From a virus: DNA of 30,980 nt. Position numbers and translations under genes: made by a program. The stretch spans positions 1 through 30,980 of the IMG/VR virus record IMGVR_UViG_3300010396_000084. One strand, written 5' to 3'. The notes below the pieces were generated by a model, which saw only the letters and a list, made by a program, of their open reading frames with translations, was not told the DNA's origin and ran no database searches. Position 1 is the stretch's first letter. Every line of letters begins with the position of its first letter. Positions 12,479 to 20,274 of the stretch are shown here, piece by piece.

Positions 12479-13189
12479 TCAGGTCCCGGAAACCGGAGGC
12501 CCGGACGTACCGCTGCCGGTAGTGACTCCGCTATGGTCGTGGGTGGAGAGCTTCACGTTATTGCCCTTCACTTCGCCCGTGAACGTGGCAGTGCTGTTGC
12601 CGGTCACCGCGCCGTGGAAGGCAATCCCGCTTGAGTTGATCGTTATCGAGCTCCCGCCCGCCGTGAGCGTGATACTCGTGTTGTTGATGGCAATCGTGTT
12701 ATTGCCGTAGGTGACGGTCGTGCCGTCCTGATCCGTGACGATGCTGGAAGTGTTGCTTCCTTCCGTGGCCCGTATGATTGCCCCGTTCGGGCCCTCAATC
12801 TGCGCCGCGTTCTGGTCAATCGGAGGGTCGTTCTTGTTGCTGACTGGAACGAATACCAGGGCGGCCAAGTTATGCGGTCGCGAGAGCGTTGGAGTTCCAC
12901 CGCCCAGCCCGGAGATCGCGCCGAGATAGGCGTCCGCCGGAACCGTCCAGCCTTTGTCGCCCACCTGAGTCGGCATCCTGATCCAGTTGCTTTCAGCCTT
13001 CGGGATCGTGATGTTCGGCAACGTGATTGAAGAAGTAACCTCGAAAGCTACGGTTACGATCGCGCCGTTCACCGCTGTAACGCGGCACGGCAATGCCCTG
13101 CCAGTGTTCTGGATAAGCGTGCGCGCACGGTTGATCGCAATCCGGTTCAGGCAATCCTGCAACCAGAGTTTTTTGAAATTGTCGGCCAT
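12479..13189 (-). CDS. Baseplate central spike (gpV/Gp138-like)
   Basis: 236 residues. Residues 20-110 look like an OB-fold domain (LPCRVTAVNGAIVTVAFEVT, then GDKGWTVPADAYLG) as in Gp138-type spikes. After that come a beta-helix of short Thr/Ser/Ile strands (NNTIAINNTSITLTAGGSSI) and a tip with HDHSG near residue 218, similar to the iron-binding H-x-H tips of phage spikes. It punctures the outer membrane. Start ATG 13189 lies directly beside the stop of the hub gene; the neighbouring baseplate genes support the role. Confidence 0.85.
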   Translation of the reverse strand: MADNFKKLWLQDCLNRIAINRARTLIQNTGRALPCRVTAVNGAIVTVAFEVTSSITLPNITIPKAESNWIRMPTQVGDKGWTVPADAYLGAISGLGGGTPTLSRPHNLAALVFVPVSNKNDPPIDQNAAQIEGPNGAIIRATEGSNTSSIVTDQDGTTVTYGNNTIAINNTSITLTAGGSSITINSSGIAFHGAVTGNSTATFTGEVKGNNVKLSTHDHSGVTTGSGTSGPPVSGT

Positions 13190-14152
13190 TCAGAGCTGCA
13201 AACAGTTGCAGACCGTCGCCCATTCGCCCGCATCGGAGCTGCGGAAGTTGCCGATATGGCGAAGTTGGGTGATCTGGAAGTCCTGAGTAAACGTGGACTT
13301 GTATTTGTAGGAAGACGGCATGGATTGCGCGGTTGTGGTCACCGATCCAGGGGCGCCCACGAAGCCCTTAGGCATCTTGATCTTGGAACCGAACTGCAAG
13401 TCTGCACGCATTACGGTGCTGATCTGCATGGTGTTGGGATCAATCCACGTCGGCTGGCCGATTAGGTCATTGAAATTGATCTGGATCGCGTCCGGTGAAT
13501 AGGTCGAGTCCTGCACGAGTATCTTGCCGTTCTGGATTGTGATCGCCACTCCGACAGGACCACTGGACTTGCTAAGCGTGTATTCCGCGATTTGCTCGGA
13601 AATTCCGTCCAGCGTGTAGCTGTAAGCGGGCAAGTCCTGATCGGCGACCCAGTCATCACTGATGTTGATCGAGATCGGCATCGGCGTTTTAGTGTAGGCC
13701 GTGGTCAACATCTGATTGATGGCGTCGGACAGCTTCTGACCCTTGGTCCAATTCAGCACGAAGTTTCCGGGCGTGCTGTAGTCGAAAACTGCCGGGTTCA
13801 GCACGAAGTCAAGCGTCATCTCCGTACCGACCCAGTTCCCGAACGACTGGAATATTTGCCCCTGCATGATCGTGCCTTGCTGGGCCTTTGTTTCCAGAGG
13901 CAACCCTCCGCCCATTCCAGCTTTGAGAGTGACATTCATGCCCGCGAATTGCTGGGCCTCAGACAGATCGGAAAGCGAGATGCCTTCGATCGTGATCATG
14001 GGCTGACCGACCGGAGAGGACTGCTCTGAGATGATCATGTCGAACATGATGTTCAGCGCGCCAGGATCGGGCTTCCCGTTCGGGTACGAAGTCCACTTGC
14101 GGAAAGGCGTCGAAGATCCCTGCTGCGTCACCGTGAGTTCGTAGTACCTCAT
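13190..14152 (-). CDS. Baseplate hub protein (gp27/gpD-like)
   Basis: 320 residues from ATG 14152, which overlaps the stop of the plug gene (ATGA); the longer open frame (to 14329) would overlap that gene fully. The first 30 residues (RYYELTVTQQGSSTPFRKWT) and the segment LNIMFDMIISEQSSPVGQP are typical of hub proteins in small contractile-tail phages. The rest is strand-rich, with FNDLIGQPTWIDPNTMQIS and a C-terminal FQITQLRHIGNFRSSDAGEW, the latter a known hub-like ending. It forms the trimer below the tube and above the spike. Confidence 0.78.
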   Translation of the reverse strand: MRYYELTVTQQGSSTPFRKWTSYPNGKPDPGALNIMFDMIISEQSSPVGQPMITIEGISLSDLSEAQQFAGMNVTLKAGMGGGLPLETKAQQGTIMQGQIFQSFGNWVGTEMTLDFVLNPAVFDYSTPGNFVLNWTKGQKLSDAINQMLTTAYTKTPMPISINISDDWVADQDLPAYSYTLDGISEQIAEYTLSKSSGPVGVAITIQNGKILVQDSTYSPDAIQINFNDLIGQPTWIDPNTMQISTVMRADLQFGSKIKMPKGFVGAPGSVTTTAQSMPSSYKYKSTFTQDFQITQLRHIGNFRSSDAGEWATVCNCLQL

Positions 14153-14427
14153 GGCGTCTGCTCGAAGTTCCCGGTGTCCTCGCGATAGAGCAAGGTCGAG
14201 GACGCGAAGATGCCGGGAGCCAGAGGAATGTCGGTCGTCAGTGGCGAGCCGATCAGCGGACCATTCCAGATCACGTTGCCGGCCTGATCCGTAAGCGTGA
14301 AATACCAGCGTTGCCCGTATACGTTCCATGTGGCCGCGCCGTTGTAGACCGACCCGTCCAGCGTGAACACCGCAGAGAATGGCGGCGCAAGCTGATTGTT
14401 GGGCTGGAACGCGATCAGGGTCGTCAT
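14149..14427 (-). CDS. Baseplate plug protein (Pam3 gp18-like, DUF6983 type)
   Basis: 92 residues from ATG 14427, coupled by overlap to genes on both sides. The pattern FSAVFTLDGSVYNGAATWN, then RWYFTLTDQAGNVIWNG and PLTTDIPLAPGIF, matches a family described as the baseplate plug in cyanophage Pam3: a strand with LDG-x-x-Y, WN, RWY-x-x-L-x-D and a final PL segment. The upstream open frame (to 14520) is read inside the neighbouring tail gene and is not used. It probably closes the tube end between hub and spike. Confidence 0.72.
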   Translation of the reverse strand: MTTLIAFQPNNQLAPPFSAVFTLDGSVYNGAATWNVYGQRWYFTLTDQAGNVIWNGPLIGSPLTTDIPLAPGIFASSTLLYREDTGNFEQTP

Positions 14428-15137
14428 ATCGGCTGCGACAGGAAGTTGGTTACGTTCGCAACCTGCTGCGGTACACCGGACAACGCGCCTTGCGAGGACA
14501 CGCCGGACAACCCGGACCAACTAGACCCGGCAGGCTGACCGCCCGCGATCTTGCTCATGAGTCCGTTCTGGGACGCCTGAGCCTGTTGCTGGGTGATCAG
14601 CGGCTGCACGAAGTCCAGTTGCCACATGATTTGCTGTTGTCGCGTCTCGCCCGAAGTGATGTCCGTCATCGCCACCATGATGCAATTGGTGTAGACGTAG
14701 CTCGGCGTGGCGATGCTGTAGGTGCCTCCGGCCGCGTTGTGCGAGGCCAGAGATTGCTGCAACGCGGTGAAGATCGCGAGCTTGGTCAGATACCCGCCGC
14801 CGCTCTTGACAGGGGCGATCATCTGCAAGCTGATGTTCAGCGGTTGGCGGATGATGGCATTCGCCGCCACGTCCTGATTGGCGAACGGATAAGTCCCAAT
14901 CGCATTGGAAATGACCGTGGAACCCGGCATCGGAACGAACCGGGCGTAAAAGTCATCCAAGCTGAACCCATTGGTCAGCGCCCCTTGTGCAAACGCCGCC
15001 GCCTGTCCCATTAGCGCTATGATCGGCAAAGCAGAGCCGTTGGTATTCGCCACTGACCCGCCGGTCAGGATGATGGGCGAAACCTGGAACGCGATGTCAT
15101 AGGCTGATCGCGCGGCACTGGTGAGGAAATTGGTCAC
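14424..15137 (-). CDS. Tail protein between tape measure and baseplate hub, function unknown
   Basis: 237 residues from GTG 15137, which has GAGG about 6 bases upstream; the frame is open to TTG 15164, where it would abut the divergent plus-strand gene. The N-terminal two thirds (YDIAFQVSPIILTGGSVANT, NGFSLDDFYARFVPMPGST) resemble proteins encoded at this place in Bcep-type myoviruses. The tail is low-complexity (Gln, Gly, Ser: QQQAQASQNG, SSWSGLSGVSSQG). The last residues overlap the plug gene start (ATGA). Probably a baseplate or tube-initiator component; the exact role is not certain. Confidence 0.65.
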   Translation of the reverse strand: MTNFLTSAARSAYDIAFQVSPIILTGGSVANTNGSALPIIALMGQAAAFAQGALTNGFSLDDFYARFVPMPGSTVISNAIGTYPFANQDVAANAIIRQPLNISLQMIAPVKSGGGYLTKLAIFTALQQSLASHNAAGGTYSIATPSYVYTNCIMVAMTDITSGETRQQQIMWQLDFVQPLITQQQAQASQNGLMSKIAGGQPAGSSWSGLSGVSSQGALSGVPQQVANVTNFLSQPI

Positions 15138-15164
15138 GCCTGGCCTCGGTGAGGGGGAATCCAA

Positions 15165-15533
15165 ATGCGAAAGCTTTTATTTCTAGTGCTGCTCTGTTTG
15201 CCGTGCGTCACTCTTGCCCAGAGCGCAGAGGAACAAGTTGAAAACATCGCGCAACGCATCCCCATGCCTATGGACTGCAACGGCACGGAAGCCACGACCA
15301 TCATGAAAATGTGGCTCTCAGATCAGTACAACGTCGGAGATGATGAGGTGCAATTAGGTTTCTGGGCACCTCCTCAGCCCCCGCAAGATGGTCGCGTCGG
15401 TCTTGTGCTGCTATGCAGATACGAAATACGCATCCACGGGATGCCCACTTTTGACGGCACCGCACTCTTTCAATCCAGTGCAGACGGCAAGCGGTTTGGC
15501 GGCGTGACTTTCACCCCGCGCGCCGGCATTTAG
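15165..15533 (+). CDS. Exported small protein, probable moron (lysogenic conversion or exclusion gene)
   Basis: The only plus-strand gene inside the late region: 122 residues from ATG 15165, with ribosome site GAGGGGG. It has a clear signal peptide (MRKLLFLVLLCLPCVTLAQS, cut predicted after LAQ or nearby), then a charged periplasmic domain with Cys residues at about 14 (signal), 38 and 85 (LLCRYEIRIHG). It lies back to back with the tape measure gene (stops touch at 15533/15534) and its start meets the open frame of the tail gene at 15137. Orientation, position and export are the marks of a moron, a gene expressed from the prophage. No family is recognised; surface exclusion is a guess. Confidence 0.8.
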   Translation: MRKLLFLVLLCLPCVTLAQSAEEQVENIAQRIPMPMDCNGTEATTIMKMWLSDQYNVGDDEVQLGFWAPPQPPQDGRVGLVLLCRYEIRIHGMPTFDGTALFQSSADGKRFGGVTFTPRAGI

Positions 15534-17369
15534 TCAGCGCGCCGCATTCGCCTGCATCGCCACCCTTGACGATGTGGGCGTGGTGCTGGTGATCTCGATC
15601 TTCACCGGCTGCGCGGTATTGCGCGCAATCTGTTGCAGGATCGGAAGATCGCGGCCAACCATGTTTCCCTCAAAGGAGGCTATCTCTCGGCGCGTCTCGC
15701 GCGGGAGATACGCTTTCCAGTCGTCGCCATGGTGCTTGGCGTAGAAGTCCTTGAAGTTCCCCGGCCCGAAGTTGTAGGCCGCGAGCGCCATCTCCATATT
15801 CTCTTTGCCCGACGCTCCGGGTTTCAGCTTGCGCACGAAGGCGCGCATCTGCGCCAGATACTTAGCGCCCCCCAGCTCGTTCTGGATCGGGTCGTAGGGG
15901 TCGGTTACGCCCAACCCCTTTGCGGTATCCGGCATGAGCTGGAACAGACCCATAGCCCCCTTGCCGGAAAGCGCATTGGCGCGTCCCGAGGACTCGGTTT
16001 GCTTCAATGCCGCCAAGGTTCCGGGCTTGAACCCAAGGCTTTTCTCCAGAGCGCTTTCCTGCGCCTTGGTCATGGGCTTGCCATGCGCTCCTACGCCGCC
16101 GGCTACCGGCGCGCCCAGAGCGGCGCGTGCTGCCGCCTTGTCGGTAACGGAGTAGTCCCCGGTAAGGGCCTCCAAGTAAGTGGCATTCTTATGCTTGCTG
16201 CTGTCTCCAGCCAAAGCCTTGACATAAGCGTCGGCGGATTTTGAGTGGATCGTCTTGATGGGATGCGCGATCTTGTGAATAAGATCAGCGAGGTCACTAA
16301 GCGCCGATCCGAATTTCTTCACATCCGCCATGGCCTTTCCAGAACTCAGATAGGCGGTGAACTCATCCAGACCCTTTTTGATGACGTCCACGTTCTTTTG
16401 CGAGAACAAGCCATTCAGAAGGATTTCGGCGTCCTTGCCGATATTCGTAACGAGGCCGCCAAGCGATGGCCCCAGCTTAGATAGGTGCTGCGAGAGATTC
16501 GTTTCCAGAGACTTGCCGGCAGCCTCTATTTGGTACTGGAAGTTGCGCAACCCATTCAGCGCGGCATCGGAATAGTTGAAGCGATTGCGGTCGCCGCTAA
16601 ACCTTCGACTGGCGTCAGACAGATCGCTGTCGGGCGTCACCCCGATCCGCTCAACATCCTCCACACCCAGCCCCGCAGCCTGGAATCCCATCATGGCTGC
16701 CGCCTGCTGCGACATCATGGCGGGGTTGTTCTTGTTCTGCCGGTAATAGTCGTGCGCGCGCTGCACCATCACTTGCGAGAGCGCAACCGGGTCCATTCCT
16801 TGGACCTGATCAGGACTCAACCCCGCCGCAAACCCCAACACGCCCAGCTTGCTCAGATCATGCTGTGCGCCGAACACGCTATTGGGCAGGTTTTCGGGCG
16901 CGATCTGCCGGTAGTCGGTCCCGAACGCGCGCAGCTCACCGGGTGAGACGCCAATCCCGCGCGCACCACGTGCGGCACTCAGCGCCGATCCCGCCAGCTT
17001 GTCGATCCCGAACAAGGATCCCGCGAACAACCCGACGCCCCACGCGCCCATCTTCAGCACGAACTTGCCGATGCCGAAAATGGAATCCGCGACCTTCTTC
17101 GCCTCGCCGGCCATCTTCTTCATGCCGGTAAAGCTGGTGTGCGTGGCGTTGGCGAACTGCTTCTGTGCCGTGGTCGCCGAGTTCAGGTGCTTTGAGATGT
17201 TGTGCGTCTGTTCCGCGATCGCTGCCACGCCCGCGTTCAGGACTTCATTCGCGCCCTTCCACGCCTCGGGCATGGACTTGATGTCGGCCTGATACTTGGA
17301 AAAGAGTTCGTAGAAGGACTTGAACTGCGAGTCATCTACATCAATCCCGATTATTGGCTTTTTTGCCAC
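15534..17369 (-). CDS. Tape measure protein with C-terminal lytic transglycosylase domain
   Basis: 611 residues from GTG 17369. Residues 1-100 are helical, 100-135 are hydrophobic (FVLKMGAWGVGLFAGSLFG), and 135-400 are helical tape sequence. Residues 440-570 are an SLT-type transglycosylase: catalytic E459 (KQTESSG), GLFQLMPDTA (474-483) and LAAYNFGPGN (529-538). It sets the tail length and cuts peptidoglycan on entry. The length is short, so the tail should be short for a myovirus. Its start overlaps the frameshift-product stop by 19 bases, as usual after tail chaperones. Confidence 0.9.
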   Translation of the reverse strand: MAKKPIIGIDVDDSQFKSFYELFSKYQADIKSMPEAWKGANEVLNAGVAAIAEQTHNISKHLNSATTAQKQFANATHTSFTGMKKMAGEAKKVADSIFGIGKFVLKMGAWGVGLFAGSLFGIDKLAGSALSAARGARGIGVSPGELRAFGTDYRQIAPENLPNSVFGAQHDLSKLGVLGFAAGLSPDQVQGMDPVALSQVMVQRAHDYYRQNKNNPAMMSQQAAAMMGFQAAGLGVEDVERIGVTPDSDLSDASRRFSGDRNRFNYSDAALNGLRNFQYQIEAAGKSLETNLSQHLSKLGPSLGGLVTNIGKDAEILLNGLFSQKNVDVIKKGLDEFTAYLSSGKAMADVKKFGSALSDLADLIHKIAHPIKTIHSKSADAYVKALAGDSSKHKNATYLEALTGDYSVTDKAAARAALGAPVAGGVGAHGKPMTKAQESALEKSLGFKPGTLAALKQTESSGRANALSGKGAMGLFQLMPDTAKGLGVTDPYDPIQNELGGAKYLAQMRAFVRKLKPGASGKENMEMALAAYNFGPGNFKDFYAKHHGDDWKAYLPRETRREIASFEGNMVGRDLPILQQIARNTAQPVKIEITSTTPTSSRVAMQANAAR

Positions 17370-17656
17370 GTCAGGGCCTTCAGCAAGTCAACGAGATTAC
17401 GCTCGCGAAAATCGCGGGCACTGCGGTAAGGGTTTTCGTTTGATTCAAACAGCTCGCCGAAGGACGCTCCGGCGGCTTGTTTCAGGCAGGCAGCGATGAT
17501 GCTGGAGCCACCGAAGTCGCGGCAGGCGTCAACTTCGGCAAGGAACTCGCGTACTCCGAAAGCGGAGATGGCGTAATGGAGGCATTCAAGAGGGTAGCCG
17601 TCGCTTCCGCTATGCGCGGCCTGTCCGCCTTCTTCCCCAGCGCATAGTGGCAAGTA
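17351..17656 (-). CDS. Tail assembly chaperone, -1 frame extension (GT-type)
   Basis: This frame is open from the T8 tract to TAA (17351-17353) and has no good start of its own (the first is TTG 17653). If ribosomes slip by -1 on the T tract after residue 139 of the upstream chaperone, 101 residues (YLPLCAGEEGG ... AISAFGVREFLAEVDACRD ... LLKALTWQKSQ) are added, giving about 240 in all. It ends inside the start of the tape measure gene, which is where GT-type products end in lambda-like systems. It could also be an independent small ORF, or the result of a homopolymer sequencing error. Confidence 0.62.
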   Translation of the reverse strand, partial: YLPLCAGEEGGQAAHSGSDGYPLECLHYAISAFGVREFLAEVDACRDFGGSSIIAACLKQAAGASFGELFESNENPYRSARDFRERNLVDLLKALTWQKSQ

Positions 17657-18072
17657 AAAAAAACGATGGCCGAAAGCGTCTCATCCCATTCCTCGGCATC
17701 GATCGCCTTGGATTGGATCGCCGAATCCACTGGCAGCGTCTCCCATCCGTTCGCGGTAGGCGCAAGGATCGTGGTCAACCGCTTGATCTCGGCGAACAGC
17801 GCATCCGCCAAGGTTTCCTTGGGCTTGCCCATATCCATCGGGTCCGTCCAGACTTCCGCATCCCGCTTGGCGCGGTCGCGCAGAAGCATCGCCGCGATCC
17901 GTGGCCCGGATTCCATCTGGTAGTAAATGCCCTCGCTCGCCAAATGCGCCTTCACGCCCGCGAGCAGGCGATAGTTCGCCTCGAATACTTCCCGCGAGAT
18001 CGGCGTGTGGAACGCATGTAGCGCCCCGTCGCGCAAAGGCACGACGAGGTTTAACGCATCGTTGAGTTTCAT
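17482..18072 (-). CDS. Tail assembly chaperone (G-type)
   Basis: 196 residues from ATG 18072, which has AAGGGG 5 bases upstream; GTG 18078 lies inside that ribosome site and is less likely. The protein is helical in the first part (VFEANYRLLAGVKAHLASEG), then acidic with AAMLLRDRAKRDAEVWTDP, followed by a Pro/Ser/Ala-rich end after the T tract. Position between the tube and tape measure genes is that of tail chaperones in almost all tailed phages. The zero frame continues 57 codons after the slip site, longer than usual. Family not named from sequence alone. Confidence 0.72.
   Translation of the reverse strand: MKLNDALNLVVPLRDGALHAFHTPISREVFEANYRLLAGVKAHLASEGIYYQMESGPRIAAMLLRDRAKRDAEVWTDPMDMGKPKETLADALFAEIKRLTTILAPTANGWETLPVDSAIQSKAIDAEEWDETLSAIVFFTCHYALGKKADRPRIAEATATLLNASITPSPLSEYASSLPKLTPAATSVAPASSLPA
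17656..17662 (-). promoter_or_regulatory. Putative -1 ribosomal slippery site (T TTT TTT)
   Basis: Coding strand reads G then eight T then A, with zero-frame codons GTT TTT TTT ACT. Tandem slip by one base lets both tRNAs re-pair on T TTT TTT and joins the upstream chaperone to the -1 frame at TAC. No strong downstream stem was found by eye. Confidence 0.55.
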
Positions 18073-18114
18073 GTCCACCCCTTACAGTGTAACCCCTTGA
18101 TGATCACCGGGCAG

Positions 18115-18139
18115 GACCGGAAGGGGTGGCCGGTCTTTT
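18115..18139. repeat. Inverted repeat between tube and chaperone genes
   Basis: GACCGG and CCGGTC, separated by 9 bases, followed on the plus strand by four T. It falls in the 100-base gap after the tube gene. On the late-gene (minus) strand no T run follows, so it is more likely an RNA processing or attenuation hairpin than a terminator. Confidence 0.4.
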
Positions 18140-18172
18140 CGGATTGCTCCTAGCCCAGCGAACTGTTTCCGA

Positions 18173-18619
18173 TCAGGTGAGATTCCACAGATCGTTGTTG
18201 ATGTAGTACACGCCGCGAATGGTGATCCGCACCACCGGGTCTTTGCCGTCGAAGGCCCCCGGTTCGATGCTCTGGATCACGCAATTGTCGAGCGTGGCCG
18301 GCGGATAGGACGCGCTGTCGGGATGGATCGTCACTTGCCCGATCGCCGACTTCGTTTGCGCCTGCGTCACCCACTGCGATGCGAGCGCCTGAGTCTTCAG
18401 CACGCCTACGGTGATCGTCCCGAAAACGTACGGCTCGTGTGAAGTGACCGCCCCGGTCGCCGTGCCGATAAGGTCGGCGAAGGGTTCGGAGAAGTTCACC
18501 GAGGCGAAGCTCGCCCCCATGTAGGACGAGGTGACGTTCAGCGTGGATTCGCTGGGGACGACCACCGAGCAGCGCAGCCGGTTCAGCGTGCCCTGCTGAA
18601 CGAGGGGATTCGTTGCCAT
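18173..18619 (-). CDS. Tail tube protein
   Basis: 148 residues starting ATG 18619 with GGAGC upstream. It is strand-rich with conserved-looking segments (LNRLRCSVVVPSESTLNVTS, GASFASVNFSEPFADLIGTA) and ends with VVRITIRGVYYINNDLWNLT, a pattern seen in tube proteins of small myoviruses. It directly follows the sheath gene, which is the strongest support. It forms the hexameric tube inside the sheath. Its termination may be linked to the hairpin that follows. Confidence 0.82.
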   Translation of the reverse strand: MATNPLVQQGTLNRLRCSVVVPSESTLNVTSSYMGASFASVNFSEPFADLIGTATGAVTSHEPYVFGTITVGVLKTQALASQWVTQAQTKSAIGQVTIHPDSASYPPATLDNCVIQSIEPGAFDGKDPVVRITIRGVYYINNDLWNLT

Positions 18620-18630
18620 GATCTAGCTCC

Positions 18631-19956
18631 TTACGCGAACGCCACGGCGTCGAGGTTGAAGGTGATGGTCAGGAACCCGCTCTGGCCGGTGAACGTCGCG
18701 CTGAGGCCGTTGTAGATGCCGTTGGCGTAGTCGTTGGGCTGCTGCTGCGTGTAGGTGAAGAACGGGACCGCCGTGACCTCAATGGCGGAGGCGCAGCCGT
18801 AGGCGACCGCATTGCTCGCAATCTGCTGGGCCACTGCAAGCAGGGTGTTGATACCCGCTTGGTTGTAGAGCAGCGGCGGATTGGAGTTGGAACCGACGAT
18901 GATCGCCTCGGCAAGGGCCTGCTTCACCTGTATCCGGAAGTAGTCCACGCCATACCAGAACGCGGCCTGCTCGCCATCCATCGTGGTGCCCTTGAACAGC
19001 GTGGCGGTGGAGATTCCGCCCTCGGCTCCGGTCAGGATCAGGTTGCCGTAGGCAGTCAGCACTGTGTTGATCGTGCTGGTGTTGCCCTGCTGCGCCCACG
19101 GCGTGACCCCGAACAGGTAGCGGAAGGCCATCGGTGCCAAGGCATTGGCGGGTCCGGGGTTGTTCACCGTCCACTGATAGAACGGGGCCGCGCCCTGCAC
19201 TTCGGTGATTGCCGCCGTTGGGCTGGGAACGATTGCGAAAACCGCCTTGTTGTTGGCGTAGGCCGAGACGTGCGCAGACGTGGTGTTGATGAAGAAGTAC
19301 GTCTGCCCGGAAGGCGAATCGTGGTTGGCCGTCATCGTTTGTAGGCCAGCCGAGTCGGACGTATCCCATGCCGAGTCGATCAGGTAGGAATAGAACAACT
19401 GCGGGCTGGTGCTGTCATTGGTGATGAACGTACCAAGGGCCGTCACGGCCGCCGTCCATGTCGCTTGCTCACCCAATTCCAACACGTACAAACCGACCGC
19501 CGAGCCTTGGGCGAAAAACGTCTGCGCGGCGTTGCTCACGAAGGCTGAACCGGGAATGGTGTAAGTGCCCGGGACCGTCTCCGTGCCCGGATTGGAGGCC
19601 AAGGCGTAGGTGAAGGTATCGGTGCTGGTCACAGTAGCCACGTAGGTGCCGTTGTAAGCCGCCGGAGTCGCGCCTGAAATCGTGGTGAGGAAAGTCTCAC
19701 CCACTCCCAGGGACAAGACACCCGCCGTGGTGACGGTCACCAATGAAGCCGCCCAAGCAAGGGAGGTGATGGTGGCGGGCGCGGGCAATAGCGCCTGCAC
19801 CGCCGAGAGATTCGAGCAATACTGATAGCCGTTCGCTGAAAGCGTCGTACCACCCGCCGAGACAATCGCGCCGCTCTGTTGCAACTGCGAAACGGAAGGA
19901 GCGGTCGTGACTTGGGTGTTGACGTTGACAATCGTCGGCGTGATGGTGGTCGCCAT
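18631..19956 (-). CDS. Tail sheath protein with inserted beta domain
   Basis: 441 residues. The C-terminal half (YDIAF-like absent; PFFTYTQQQPNDYANGIYNG, then TITFNLDAVAF) and the middle (WYGVDYFRIQVKQALAEAII) match a DUF3383-like sheath family of small myoviruses. Residues about 62-137 form a separate beta domain (TSLAWAASLVTVTTAGVLS, TISGATPAAYNGTYVATVT) also found in the gpJ gene here. The first 45 residues carry the N-terminal arm that links neighbouring subunits. The sheath contracts to drive the tube through the envelope. Start ATG 19956 follows GGAGACG. Confidence 0.85.
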   Translation of the reverse strand: MATTITPTIVNVNTQVTTAPSVSQLQQSGAIVSAGGTTLSANGYQYCSNLSAVQALLPAPATITSLAWAASLVTVTTAGVLSLGVGETFLTTISGATPAAYNGTYVATVTSTDTFTYALASNPGTETVPGTYTIPGSAFVSNAAQTFFAQGSAVGLYVLELGEQATWTAAVTALGTFITNDSTSPQLFYSYLIDSAWDTSDSAGLQTMTANHDSPSGQTYFFINTTSAHVSAYANNKAVFAIVPSPTAAITEVQGAAPFYQWTVNNPGPANALAPMAFRYLFGVTPWAQQGNTSTINTVLTAYGNLILTGAEGGISTATLFKGTTMDGEQAAFWYGVDYFRIQVKQALAEAIIVGSNSNPPLLYNQAGINTLLAVAQQIASNAVAYGCASAIEVTAVPFFTYTQQQPNDYANGIYNGLSATFTGQSGFLTITFNLDAVAFA

Positions 19957-19968
19957 GGGCGTCTCCTA

Positions 19969-20262
19969 TCAGGCGAAGGACACGGACAGGACTTGACCCG
20001 TGCCGGGGACAATCAAGATGCCGGCGGCGCAAGGCCATTCCAGTTCGTAGATGCCAACGGTGTTGGGAATATCGGCGATGAGGTTCGCGGCGATGTTTCC
20101 GCTTGTGGTCGAGGCGTCGTAGGCGGAGCCGGCAGCGGAACCGGCCGTGTTGACGCTGACGCGAAAGAGCGTGCCGGGGGTGGCCTTGACCACGGTCGCT
20201 GCCGTGATGTTCAACTTCGAGGCATTACCGCCATAACGCGGGACGAGGGCATTCTGAGGCAT
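19969..20262 (-). CDS. Small virion-region protein before the sheath, function unknown
   Basis: 97 residues from ATG 20262. The sequence is Ala/Gly/Thr-rich and strand-forming (LFRVSVNTAGSAAGSAYD, GIYELEWPCAAGILIVPGTG). Such small beta proteins just upstream of sheath genes may be tail-terminator or sheath-cap related, but no family is recognised. The end (GQVLSVSFA) looks like an edge strand. It is tightly packed between the neck and sheath genes with 12 bases either side. Confidence 0.65.
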   Translation of the reverse strand: MPQNALVPRYGGNASKLNITAATVVKATPGTLFRVSVNTAGSAAGSAYDASTTSGNIAANLIADIPNTVGIYELEWPCAAGILIVPGTGQVLSVSFA

Positions 20263-20274
20263 GACTGACTCCGA

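Noticed and set aside
15080-15164. Promoter for the moron-like gene
   Set aside because: No convincing -35/-10 pair could be seen by eye, so none is reported.
18115-18139. Terminator for the tube gene
   Set aside because: T residues follow only on the plus strand (four), not on the strand the late genes use.
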